From positions 1 through 14,374 of the forward strand of contig DOTV01000044.1 in assembly GCA_003520925.1 (NCBI GenBank): DNA of 14,374 nucleotides, written 5' to 3'. A program made the position numbers and the translations under genes. Source of the DNA: Bacteroidales bacterium (lineage in GTDB: Bacteria > Bacteroidota > Bacteroidia > Bacteroidales > VadinHA17). The notes beneath the pieces are model-generated. The model saw only the letters and a list, made by a program, of their open reading frames with translations. It did no database searches and had not been told where the DNA came from. Shown here in pieces: positions 7,826-14,347 of the stretch; position 1 is the first letter of the stretch, and every line of letters starts with the position of its first letter.

Positions 7826-8421
7826 TCTACGGATTCGGGCCCCTTATTGAACAGGAGGTCGAGAATACTAAGACCAGGCACGAAACCGCTATCCCCAAAT
7901 ACCTGTATATATGGTCTGGAAAAAAGTTCCGGACCTTTCTTTTTGGGAGACAACCTGCATCTGTAATCGGAAGAGAGTGCCCTGTCGGGCTGGAAAAAAG
8001 AAGTGTACTGTATACATTTATCTATCTTCAAATATTCAAGACAATTAACTAGAATATCATCATTTAGATCAATCAGAAATTTGTGGTTCTTAAAAAGAAT
8101 TCTCGCGAGCTGTTCTGAATAATACATGAAATAGGGTGATCTGTTATAGGCGGAGGTTATCGCTCCAAAATGAACCTGCTGCCATCTCTTTGAATAATCG
8201 ATCACTATATCCTTAACCTGAGCCTTTACAGCAGATCCTTTCATTACAGGAACAGAAAGGTTTAGTATTCCGTTTGAAGTGAGTATTTTACATCTGTTCC
8301 TGTAAGTCTGCTTGATATAGTTCTCCTCCCGTTCAATAAATACGGTATCTGCATTCTTTATAAGGCTGAAATATCCGACAGCAGGAAAATAGGCTGTTGA
8401 TAGAAGAACATCTCCCGGCAT
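7816..8421 (-). CDS. WbqC-family protein
   Basis: This protein belongs to the WbqC-like family, associated in some genomes with O-antigen or polysaccharide loci; its biochemical activity is not established. The ATG at 8421 gives 201 residues (MPGDVLLSTAYFPAVGYFSL...). A GTG at 8433 would add four residues and overlap the larB stop as GTGA; either is possible. Family signatures seen are STAYFPAVGYFSLI at about 8-21, the ENYIKQTYRNRCKI segment at about 34-47, LNLSVPV, then IDYSKRWQQVHFGAITSAYNRSPYF, a typical core with a conserved W and YxxSPYF. No signal peptide or membrane span is visible, so it is probably cytoplasmic. It is the last gene of the lar operon, 8 bp after larB. That placement is unexpected and no link to NPN synthesis is known. 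The 3' end overlaps the convergent porin gene. Confidence 0.82.
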   Translation of the reverse strand: MPGDVLLSTAYFPAVGYFSLIKNADTVFIEREENYIKQTYRNRCKILTSNGILNLSVPVMKGSAVKAQVKDIVIDYSKRWQQVHFGAITSAYNRSPYFMYYSEQLARILFKNHKFLIDLNDDILVNCLEYLKIDKCIQYTSFFQPDRALSSDYRCRLSPKKKGPELFSRPYIQVFGDSGFVPGLSILDLLFNKGPESVDYI

Positions 8422-8429
8422 AAAAGGAA

Positions 8430-9179
8430 TCACTTCATCTGGTTTATCATGCTTGCAGAGAATCCGGCTCCGAACCCGTTGTCAATATTGACAACTGTCA
8501 CCCCTGAGGAGCAGCTTGTGAGCATTGCCAGCAAAGCAGAGATTCCTCCGAAGTTAGCCCCATAACCGACACTTGTCGGCACAGCGATCACCGGCTTATC
8601 CACCAGTCCTCCAACCACGCTGGCAAGTGCCCCCTCCATTCCCGCAATCACAATTATTACTCGGCATTTTTTTATCTCAGGTAGTTTGTCAACAAGCCGA
8701 TGAATTCCTGCAACCCCGGCATCATAAATCCTTAAAACATTATTTCCCAGAAGTTCGGCAGTGACTGCGGCTTCTTCTGCAACAGGCATATCAGAAGTGC
8801 CAGCTGTTATTACAGCGATCCTGGTATCAGGGGGTTCTGTTTTTTTCCCCGGGATGTTTATAATCCTAGCAACCGGGTAATAAACGGCTTCAGGTATTAC
8901 TTTCTTCACCAGGTCGAACATATGCTGGTCAGCCCTGGTCCCTATCACATTATTCTTCCTCCCCAACATTAATTTGAATATACCTGTGACCTGTTCAGCC
9001 GTTTTGCCTGCACAGTAAACAATTTCCGGATAACCGGTTCGCATCTCTCTGTGATGATCAATCTTTGCAAAACCGAGGTCGGTATAAGGAAAATTCTGCA
9101 GGACTTCAAGTGCTTCTTCAACACTTTTTTCCCCGTTTTTAATCTCTTTCAGAAGAGTCTCAATTTCATTCCTGTTCAT
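8430..9179 (-). CDS. larB: Nickel-pincer cofactor biosynthesis protein LarB (NaAD carboxylase/hydrolase)
   Basis: LarB carboxylates the pyridinium ring of nicotinic acid adenine dinucleotide and cleaves its phosphoanhydride, giving pyridinium-3,5-biscarboxylic acid mononucleotide, the first step of NPN synthesis. The ATG at 9179 gives 249 residues, close to the usual length of about 246; an upstream in-frame start at 9239 would lie inside larE and is rejected. The C-terminal half is the PurE/AIR-carboxylase-like fold: TAGTSDMPVAEEA at 125-137, AGMEGALASVVGGL at 179-192, PTSVGYG at 201-207 and NIDNGFGAG at 231-239. The N-terminal part has RTGYPEIVYCAGKT at 47-60. Cys223 in MLTSCSSG is placed like the cysteine reported to form a covalent link with the pyridine ring in Lactobacillus plantarum LarB. 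It starts 10 bp after larE. Confidence 0.94.
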   Translation of the reverse strand: MNRNEIETLLKEIKNGEKSVEEALEVLQNFPYTDLGFAKIDHHREMRTGYPEIVYCAGKTAEQVTGIFKLMLGRKNNVIGTRADQHMFDLVKKVIPEAVYYPVARIINIPGKKTEPPDTRIAVITAGTSDMPVAEEAAVTAELLGNNVLRIYDAGVAGIHRLVDKLPEIKKCRVIIVIAGMEGALASVVGGLVDKPVIAVPTSVGYGANFGGISALLAMLTSCSSGVTVVNIDNGFGAGFSASMINQMK

Positions 9180-9189
9180 AGAGATCAAA

Positions 9190-9978
9190 TTATTGGTCAG
9201 CACTGCCTGACCGGTATCCTTCAAGATCCAAAGATACATATCTGAATCCGATTTTTTTAAAGGTGCTTATAATATGTTCTTTGTCATGATTTTGAATCAA
9301 TCTTTCAAAATAGCCTGGCAGGCACTCGATCCTTGCCAGATCGCCATGTATCCTTACCCGTGCTCCGGGGAAGCCTTTACTGAAAAGAAAAGATTCAGCC
9401 TGTTCAATCATTTTAAGCATACCTTCGGTGACAGTTGTATTATATGGTATTCGTGTAAGAAGGCAGGCCATTGCTGGTTTGTCTGCAATTGACAGGCTTT
9501 CCTTCCTCAATAATTCCCTTATTTCATTTTTTGTAAGCCCTGCTTCATGCAAAGGACTTCGGATGCCGAGCTCTCTCAGGGCTCTGACCCCGGGTCTGTA
9601 AACATTTGTATCATCGGCATTAGTCCCGTCAATTATGTACCTGAAGCCATTTTCACCTGCAAAAGCCATTAACTCACCGAAGAGGTTTTTCTTACATATA
9701 TAGCACCGGTCGTCAGGATTATTTCTTACGCTTTCAGGAAAACTGAGATTGATTATCCTGTGATTAATACCATACATTTTTGCAAATTCCAATGCTTCTT
9801 CAAGTTCTGCATCAGGTATATACGGAGTTTTTATTGTAACTCCCATCATTTCAAGGCCTTTGAGGGAATGAGCTCTGTAGAGCAGAAATGAACTGTCAAC
9901 ACCTCCTGAAAAGGCAACAATAAAAGATTTCAGCTCCTTTAATATTGAATCAAGCTTTTTCGTTTTATCCTTAATCAT
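9190..9978 (-). CDS. larE: ATP-dependent sulfur transferase LarE, three-cysteine type
   Basis: LarE adenylates the carboxylates of pyridinium-3,5-biscarboxylic acid mononucleotide and replaces them with thiocarboxylates, the sulfur step of NPN synthesis. The protein has 262 residues. The PP-loop SGGVDS is at 24-29, with the LarE pattern DRCYICKKNLF at 90-100, DGTNADD at 117-123, RPGVRALRELGIRSPL at 128-143 and DKPAMACLLTRIPY at 166-179. Cys172 corresponds to the cysteine that is sacrificed in Lactobacillus plantarum LarE, which has only that one. Here Cys92 and Cys95 are also present, the three-cysteine arrangement that binds a [4Fe-4S] cluster in Thermotoga maritima LarE, so this enzyme is likely to be catalytic in sulfur transfer. 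It begins 3 bp after larC and ends 10 bp before larB. Confidence 0.95.
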   Translation of the reverse strand: MIKDKTKKLDSILKELKSFIVAFSGGVDSSFLLYRAHSLKGLEMMGVTIKTPYIPDAELEEALEFAKMYGINHRIINLSFPESVRNNPDDRCYICKKNLFGELMAFAGENGFRYIIDGTNADDTNVYRPGVRALRELGIRSPLHEAGLTKNEIRELLRKESLSIADKPAMACLLTRIPYNTTVTEGMLKMIEQAESFLFSKGFPGARVRIHGDLARIECLPGYFERLIQNHDKEHIISTFKKIGFRYVSLDLEGYRSGSADQ

Positions 9979-9981
9979 TCT

Positions 9982-11160
9982 CTATTTCTTATTCTGTGTT
10001 AATAACGACATTATGTTGTTATATACCTCTTTTACGGGGATATTTCTTTCTATAGCGATTTTTCTGCATTCTTCGTATTCAGGTTTAACTGATACTTCCT
10101 TCCCTTTATAGAAAGAGCGTTTCACTGTCACTTCACCGTATTCTGTGACCAGCTTCCCGAATTCTCTTGCAAGCGTATCTTTCCTGAAATCAAATGTTCT
10201 TATACCCAGAGTTGTCGATTCAGTGAAGATTATTTCCTTCACTATTTCCTCTAATCCCTGCCCGGCAATAACATTTAAAACAACGCCGGGTCTTCCTTTT
10301 TTCATTATTATCTGTGAACAGTATACATCTGATGCACCAGCCTTGAAAAGTCTCTCAGAGATATGGTCGTAAAACTCCGGATTCATATCATCGATATTTG
10401 ATTCAATCAGCAAAGCTTTGTGTCCAGGGGCCTGTTTTTCTGAAATTTCACCGAGATAAACCCTGAGCAGATTCGGAATTGAAGGATGATCCTTATGTCC
10501 AATACCATAGCCTGTTTTATCTATTTTTATATGAGGGACGATGCCGAATTCAGTCCCGAGAGTAGAAAGAATTGCAGCCCCTGTAGGAGTTGTCGCTTCA
10601 AAATCGACTCCGCCGGTCCTTACCGGTATTCCTTTTATTATCTCAGCAGTTGCCGGAGCAGGTACCGGAAGTTTTCCATGGTCGCATTTTACAAACCCGC
10701 TGCCAAGTTCGACCTCCGAAACATATACTGCACCGACATTCAGTGCACTAAAACAGATGGCTGCCCCGGTAATGTCTATTATTGAATCGATTGCACCCAC
10801 TTCATGGAAATGAACTTCCTCAATACTTATCCCGTGCACCGCCGCCTCTGCAGTTGCAATCTTCATGAAGATTTTCATACTAAGCTGTTTTACTTCCACA
10901 GCAAGAGAAGAACCGTGGATTATTTTTTCAATATCGGAGAGGTGCCGGTGTGCATGTTCATGAACAGTTTGTTTTACTGTAACCAGAGTTCCGGTAATCC
11001 CATGTCTCTGGGCCTTTTCTGCATAAAGTTCCCACCCCCTGAGATTTAGCTTGCCAAGTTCACTCCTTAAAAAGGATAAATCTATTCCAAGATCAATCAT
11101 TGCACCGAGATTCATATCCCCGCTTATTCCGGAGAAGCAATCATAATATAGTACTTTCAT
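9982..11160 (-). CDS. larC: Nickel-pincer cofactor nickel insertase LarC (single uninterrupted frame)
   Basis: LarC inserts nickel into the bisthiocarboxylated nucleotide in a CTP-dependent reaction, completing the NPN cofactor. It has 392 residues. The start MKVLYYDCFSGISGDMNLGA is the family N-terminus. A histidine-rich stretch HEHAHRH is at 67-73, the conserved VHFHEVGAIDSIIDI at 116-130, LPVPAPATAEI at 164-174, TPTGAAIL at 191-198, ESNIDDMNPE at 253-262 and KKGRPG at 287-292. The C-terminal part (LarC2-like) continues in the same frame to residue 392. In Lactobacillus plantarum LarC is split as larC1/larC2 and needs ribosomal frameshifting; here there is no frame break. It is the first gene of the operon. 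Upstream on the minus strand only a weak -7 look-alike (TTATTTTG, 11195-11188) is seen. Unlike most intergenic metal sensors, no nickel operator could be recognised. Confidence 0.95.
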   Translation of the reverse strand: MKVLYYDCFSGISGDMNLGAMIDLGIDLSFLRSELGKLNLRGWELYAEKAQRHGITGTLVTVKQTVHEHAHRHLSDIEKIIHGSSLAVEVKQLSMKIFMKIATAEAAVHGISIEEVHFHEVGAIDSIIDITGAAICFSALNVGAVYVSEVELGSGFVKCDHGKLPVPAPATAEIIKGIPVRTGGVDFEATTPTGAAILSTLGTEFGIVPHIKIDKTGYGIGHKDHPSIPNLLRVYLGEISEKQAPGHKALLIESNIDDMNPEFYDHISERLFKAGASDVYCSQIIMKKGRPGVVLNVIAGQGLEEIVKEIIFTESTTLGIRTFDFRKDTLAREFGKLVTEYGEVTVKRSFYKGKEVSVKPEYEECRKIAIERNIPVKEVYNNIMSLLTQNKK

Positions 11161-11291
11161 TAAAAGACCCTTTTAAATATTGGATAACAAAATAAACTTG
11201 TTAAAGTTGGAATCATATAAATATATTCCACCTTCAATTCCGTTGCTAATATACTATTTACAATCGGTGACAGATAATAAAAAAAAAGTCG

Positions 11292-11299
11292 TAATTTTG
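11292..11299 (+). promoter_or_regulatory. Candidate -7 element for the DUF362/NapHG operon
   Basis: TAATTTTG is an exact match to the Bacteroidota -7 consensus TAnnTTTG and lies 37 bp before the DUF362 ATG, a sensible leader length. No good TTTG -33 element is found at the usual distance, so confidence is moderate. The rest of the 176-bp divergent region (11161-11336) has no ORF. It contains a bulged near-palindrome at 11209-11229 with GGAAT and ATTCC ends that could be an operator. Confidence 0.4.
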
Positions 11300-11336
11300 A
11301 AAACTTTTCCGTTAACAAAAAAATCAAGGATCAATC

Positions 11337-12257
11337 ATGAGAAGAAGAGAGTTTTTTAAGTCTTCGCTAGGAGCCGGAATTGCTGCCAGTACTGCTTTAA
11401 GCCTGGGAGGATATAATAAATTGTGGGGATCAGTTCCTGAAAGTCCAAAATATGATATGGTTGCAGTTATGGGAGGAAATCCCGATGCGATGTTTGATCT
11501 CGGAATTCAGGAACTAGGCGGAATGGGTACTTTTGTCCGGAAAGGACAGAAAGTTCTTGTTAAACCCAATATCGGATGGGACGTAATTCCTGACCTTGCA
11601 GCCAATACAAATCCGCTTCTTGTAAAAAGGATAGTCGAACACTGCTTCAAAGCCGGGGCAAAAGAGGTGTATGTATTTGATCATACGTGCGATAACTGGG
11701 TAAACACATATAAGAATTCAGGTATAGAAAAAGCTGCTAAATCGGCCGGAGCCAAAGTTGCCCCGGGTAATTCAGAAAACTATTACCAGGAAATCCAGAT
11801 CCCGGGTGGTGTGAAATTGAAAAAGGCAAAAGTCCATGAACTGCTCCTGGAGACTGATGTTTTTATCAATGTTCCGGTCCTTAAAAATCACAACTCAACA
11901 AGAATGACTGCCTGTCTTAAAAATAATATGGGAATTATCTGGGACAGGGGTTACTGGCATTCGAATGACCTGCACCAGTGCATCGCTGATTATGCATTGT
12001 TTGAAAAGAAGCCGGCTCTAAATGTAATCGACTGTTATAATGTTATGGTTAAAAACGGGCCGCAGGGTGTATCCAAGGAAGATGTTGTCCAGATGAAATC
12101 TCAAATAATAACAACCGACTGGGTGGCAGGCGATGCTGCTGCAGCCAAAATGCTGGGGGTTGATCTACAGAAAATTGACTATATCCCAATCGCATATAAA
12201 ATGGGTCTTGGTAACATGAATCTTGACGCCCTGAATATTAAGCGTATTAAAATGTAA
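11337..12257 (+). CDS. DUF362-domain protein with twin-arginine (Tat) signal
   Basis: The 306-residue protein is of the DUF362 family, whose biochemical role is not settled; members are often associated with ferredoxin-like genes. Its N-terminus MRRREFFKSSLGAGIAASTA is a twin-arginine signal (RRREFF followed by a hydrophobic stretch to about 25), so it should be exported folded to the periplasm or stay anchored there, which usually implies a bound cofactor. Family motifs are VLVKPNIGW at about 73-81, NPLLVKRIVEHCFKAGAKEVYVFDH at 92-116, and the core VPVLKNHNSTRMTACLKNNMG at 179-199, followed by WHSNDLHQCIADY at 207-219. Cysteines at 103, 118, 193, 215 and 233 are dispersed and do not form a ferredoxin motif. 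It is separated by 6 bp from the NapHG-like gene, so the two are almost surely one operon. No substrate can be assigned. Confidence 0.88.
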   Translation: MRRREFFKSSLGAGIAASTALSLGGYNKLWGSVPESPKYDMVAVMGGNPDAMFDLGIQELGGMGTFVRKGQKVLVKPNIGWDVIPDLAANTNPLLVKRIVEHCFKAGAKEVYVFDHTCDNWVNTYKNSGIEKAAKSAGAKVAPGNSENYYQEIQIPGGVKLKKAKVHELLLETDVFINVPVLKNHNSTRMTACLKNNMGIIWDRGYWHSNDLHQCIADYALFEKKPALNVIDCYNVMVKNGPQGVSKEDVVQMKSQIITTDWVAGDAAAAKMLGVDLQKIDYIPIAYKMGLGNMNLDALNIKRIKM

Positions 12258-12263
12258 ACTATA

Positions 12264-13826
12264 ATGACCTCTTCCTTCCTCAGAAAATTCCGGATTGGAT
12301 TCTCGGCAGTTGTTCTGATCTGTTTTATTTTTGTATTTGCGGATTTCAAGTCTCTGATACCTCAGAAATATATTAACTATCTTCTCTATCTCCAGTTTAT
12401 CCCATCTCTTCTTAAATACATCGACTTGAAAACAATGGCGGCAGGAGGATTTATTTTTGTCCTTTTGCTTACACTTCTTTCTGGGAGGACCTATTGTTCA
12501 TTCCTCTGTCCGCTCGGAATCGGACAGGATCTTTTCAGCAGGATGGGTGGCAAGGTAAAAAGGAAGTTCAGAAGGTTTGGTTACAAAAAGCCTTTCACCA
12601 TAATAAGATACTCATTACTTGCTTTAACAATAGGTACAGGAATTATATGGGGCATTTATGCAGTTACACTGCTCGATCCCTATAGTATTTTCGGACGATT
12701 CATGACTTATTTCGGAAAACCGGTAGTGCTCCTTGTCAATAATTTTCTTGCCTGGGTCTTTGGCAAATTCGATGCATATACCTTTCATAATATTGAGATT
12801 AAAGGATTCAGTATGTTTGCTTATATATTGCCTGTTGTGTTCTTCCTTCTTGTTGGAATTCTCTCATTCATAAAAGGCAGGCTCTATTGCAACATGATAT
12901 GTCCGGTCGGAACCCTGCTGGGTCTGATTTCGAAGATTTCGCTCTTCAGGATAAAATTCTCCGAAAGCAAATGTACAAGATGCGGAAGGTGTTCTATCGG
13001 CTGCAAATCATCATGTATCGATTTTTTGAATTATAATATTGATGTAAGCCGCTGTGTCGATTGCTTTAACTGTATTAATACATGTCCTGAAAAAGCCATT
13101 TCATACGGGCTTTTAAGTTCAAAACACCCCGAACAGGTGACAGACGAAAGCAAACGAAAGTTCGTTGCCGGTTCAATCCTGATGCTTCTCGGCATTTCGC
13201 TTGGTGTTAAAGGACAGGAAAAAAAGAGTGTGCCGGTACCGAAAAAGGAATCAACTGTAAAGGAACCAAGAACATCACCGGTTTGTCCACCGGGTTCGGG
13301 ATCGATTGCTGATTTCACAGAGCATTGCACAGCATGTTCGCTCTGTATCACAGCCTGTCCGAATAATGTACTTCAGCCTTCAGTGAAACAATATGGGATA
13401 GCCGGACTTATGCAGCCTGTAATGGATTATCATAAGAGTTTCTGCACTTATAACTGCACAATATGCACCGAGATATGTCCGACAAATGCTTTGAAACCGC
13501 TTGTTCTGGAAGCCAAAAAACTAACACAGATCGGGAAGGTGAATTTCATAAAAGACAATTGCATTGTTAAAACGGAGAAAACTGCCTGCGGTGCCTGTTC
13601 AGAAGCATGTCCGACTAAAGCAGTGTATATGATCCCGTATGAGGGAAACCTTCTGATTCCTGAAACTGACCAGGACATCTGTATCGGATGCGGACATTGT
13701 GAGTTTGCCTGCCCGGTGACTCCATATAAATCAATATTTGTAGATGGAAATCCCATTCACATGGCCGCTAAAAAGCCCAAAAACGACCAGTCGGAAATTA
13801 CCACTCCGGTTGAATTTCCATTCTGA
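12264..13826 (+). CDS. NapH-NapG-like fused membrane iron-sulfur protein, up to six [4Fe-4S] sites
   Basis: This 520-residue protein joins two modules. Residues 1-290 resemble NapH: about four to five membrane spans (around 11-26, 58-73, 113-135, 153-167, 185-203), two CxxxCP motifs at C78/C82 and C209/C213, then two ferredoxin motifs at C237/240/243/247 and C264/267/270/274. Residues 294-315 (ESKRKFVAGSILMLLGISLG) look like a degenerate Tat signal or extra span. Residues 340-484 are colinear with NapG: PVCPPGS then C355/358/361/365, C394/398/401/405, the unusual C433-x8-C442-x2-C445-x3-C449, and C473/476/479/483. By analogy to NapGH it should draw electrons from quinol and pass them to a periplasmic partner. 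No NapA-type reductase is present here. The DUF362 gene 6 bp upstream is the obvious candidate partner, by inference. Confidence 0.88.
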   Translation: MTSSFLRKFRIGFSAVVLICFIFVFADFKSLIPQKYINYLLYLQFIPSLLKYIDLKTMAAGGFIFVLLLTLLSGRTYCSFLCPLGIGQDLFSRMGGKVKRKFRRFGYKKPFTIIRYSLLALTIGTGIIWGIYAVTLLDPYSIFGRFMTYFGKPVVLLVNNFLAWVFGKFDAYTFHNIEIKGFSMFAYILPVVFFLLVGILSFIKGRLYCNMICPVGTLLGLISKISLFRIKFSESKCTRCGRCSIGCKSSCIDFLNYNIDVSRCVDCFNCINTCPEKAISYGLLSSKHPEQVTDESKRKFVAGSILMLLGISLGVKGQEKKSVPVPKKESTVKEPRTSPVCPPGSGSIADFTEHCTACSLCITACPNNVLQPSVKQYGIAGLMQPVMDYHKSFCTYNCTICTEICPTNALKPLVLEAKKLTQIGKVNFIKDNCIVKTEKTACGACSEACPTKAVYMIPYEGNLLIPETDQDICIGCGHCEFACPVTPYKSIFVDGNPIHMAAKKPKNDQSEITTPVEFPF

Positions 13827-13855
13827 AAGAATATTATCCCGGAATTTTTTCAGAA
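13821..13855 (+). terminator. Candidate hairpin terminator after the NapHG-like gene
   Basis: TTCTGAAAGAAT (13821-13832) can pair with ATTTTTTCAGAA (13844-13855) as a 12-bp stem with one G-U pair and an 11-nt loop. It begins at the stop codon TGA. No T-run follows the stem, so it is not a classical intrinsic terminator; it could also protect the 3' end. Confidence 0.4.
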
Positions 13856-13867
13856 ACATGATATTTA

Positions 13868-13900
13868 TCTGCCTGATGTATTTATAAGCAGTTAATTTTG
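13868..13900 (+). promoter_or_regulatory. Candidate Bacteroidota promoter for methylmalonyl-CoA epimerase
   Basis: TAATTTTG at 13893-13900 is an exact TAnnTTTG match. TCTG at 13868-13871 matches three of four bases of the -33 TTTG, with a 21-bp spacer. The epimerase ATG is 37 bp after the element, as for the DUF362 gene. This suggests the epimerase is transcribed independently of the preceding operon. Confidence 0.5.
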
Positions 13901-13936
13901 CTTATATTATATTTCAGAAAAATTAGTGGATATTTC

Positions 13937-14347
13937 ATGAAACCATCACATATTGAACATATTGGGATAGCTGTGACAAATCTGGAGGATTCAATCAGAT
14001 TGTACGAAAAAGTTTTCGGACTTAAATGCTACAATATTGAGGAAGTAAAGGACCAGAAAGTAAGGACTGCCTTTTTTATGGTGGGACAGACAAAAATTGA
14101 ATTGCTTGAATCGACTGATCCTGAAGGGCCAATCTCAAAATTCATCGAAAACAGAGGACCCGGAATTCATCATATTGCATTTGCTGTAGATTATTTAGAT
14201 GCAGAGCTGAAACACGCTGAAAAAGAGGGAGTAAAGCTGATTGATAAAAATCCGCGGAAAGGTGCGGAAGGTTTGGATATTGCCTTTCTTCACCCACGGT
14301 CGACCGGAGGTGTCCTTATCGAATTATGCGAACACAAAAGTGAATAA
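13937..14347 (+). CDS. mce: Methylmalonyl-CoA epimerase (VOC superfamily)
   Basis: This enzyme interconverts (S)- and (R)-methylmalonyl-CoA, linking propionyl-CoA carboxylation or decarboxylation to the B12-dependent mutase, and so the succinate-propionate route, in the cytoplasm. The ATG at 13937 gives 136 residues, the usual size; a TTG at 13898 would add 13 residues and is unlikely. The VOC fold is seen as two halves: IEHIGIAVTNLEDSIRLYEKVFG at about 6-28, then KIELLEST at 53-60, then GPGIHHIAFAVDYLDAEL at 74-91 and GGVLIELCE at 124-132. By comparison with known epimerases the metal ligands are likely His8, Glu55, His79 and Glu129. It may be followed by carboxylase or mutase genes beyond the window, as in other Bacteroidota, but that cannot be seen here. 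A candidate promoter lies just upstream. Confidence 0.94.
   Translation: MKPSHIEHIGIAVTNLEDSIRLYEKVFGLKCYNIEEVKDQKVRTAFFMVGQTKIELLESTDPEGPISKFIENRGPGIHHIAFAVDYLDAELKHAEKEGVKLIDKNPRKGAEGLDIAFLHPRSTGGVLIELCEHKSE

Noticed and set aside
9180..9239. Upstream in-frame start for larB inside larE
   Set aside because: It would add 20 residues not typical of LarB; the ATG at 9179 gives the family length and clean 10-bp spacing.
10486..10813. Plus-strand ORFs opposite larC
   Set aside because: They are antisense to strongly conserved LarC motifs and have no recognisable product.
9982..11160. Programmed frameshift site in larC
   Set aside because: The frame is open from start to stop, so no frameshift is needed.
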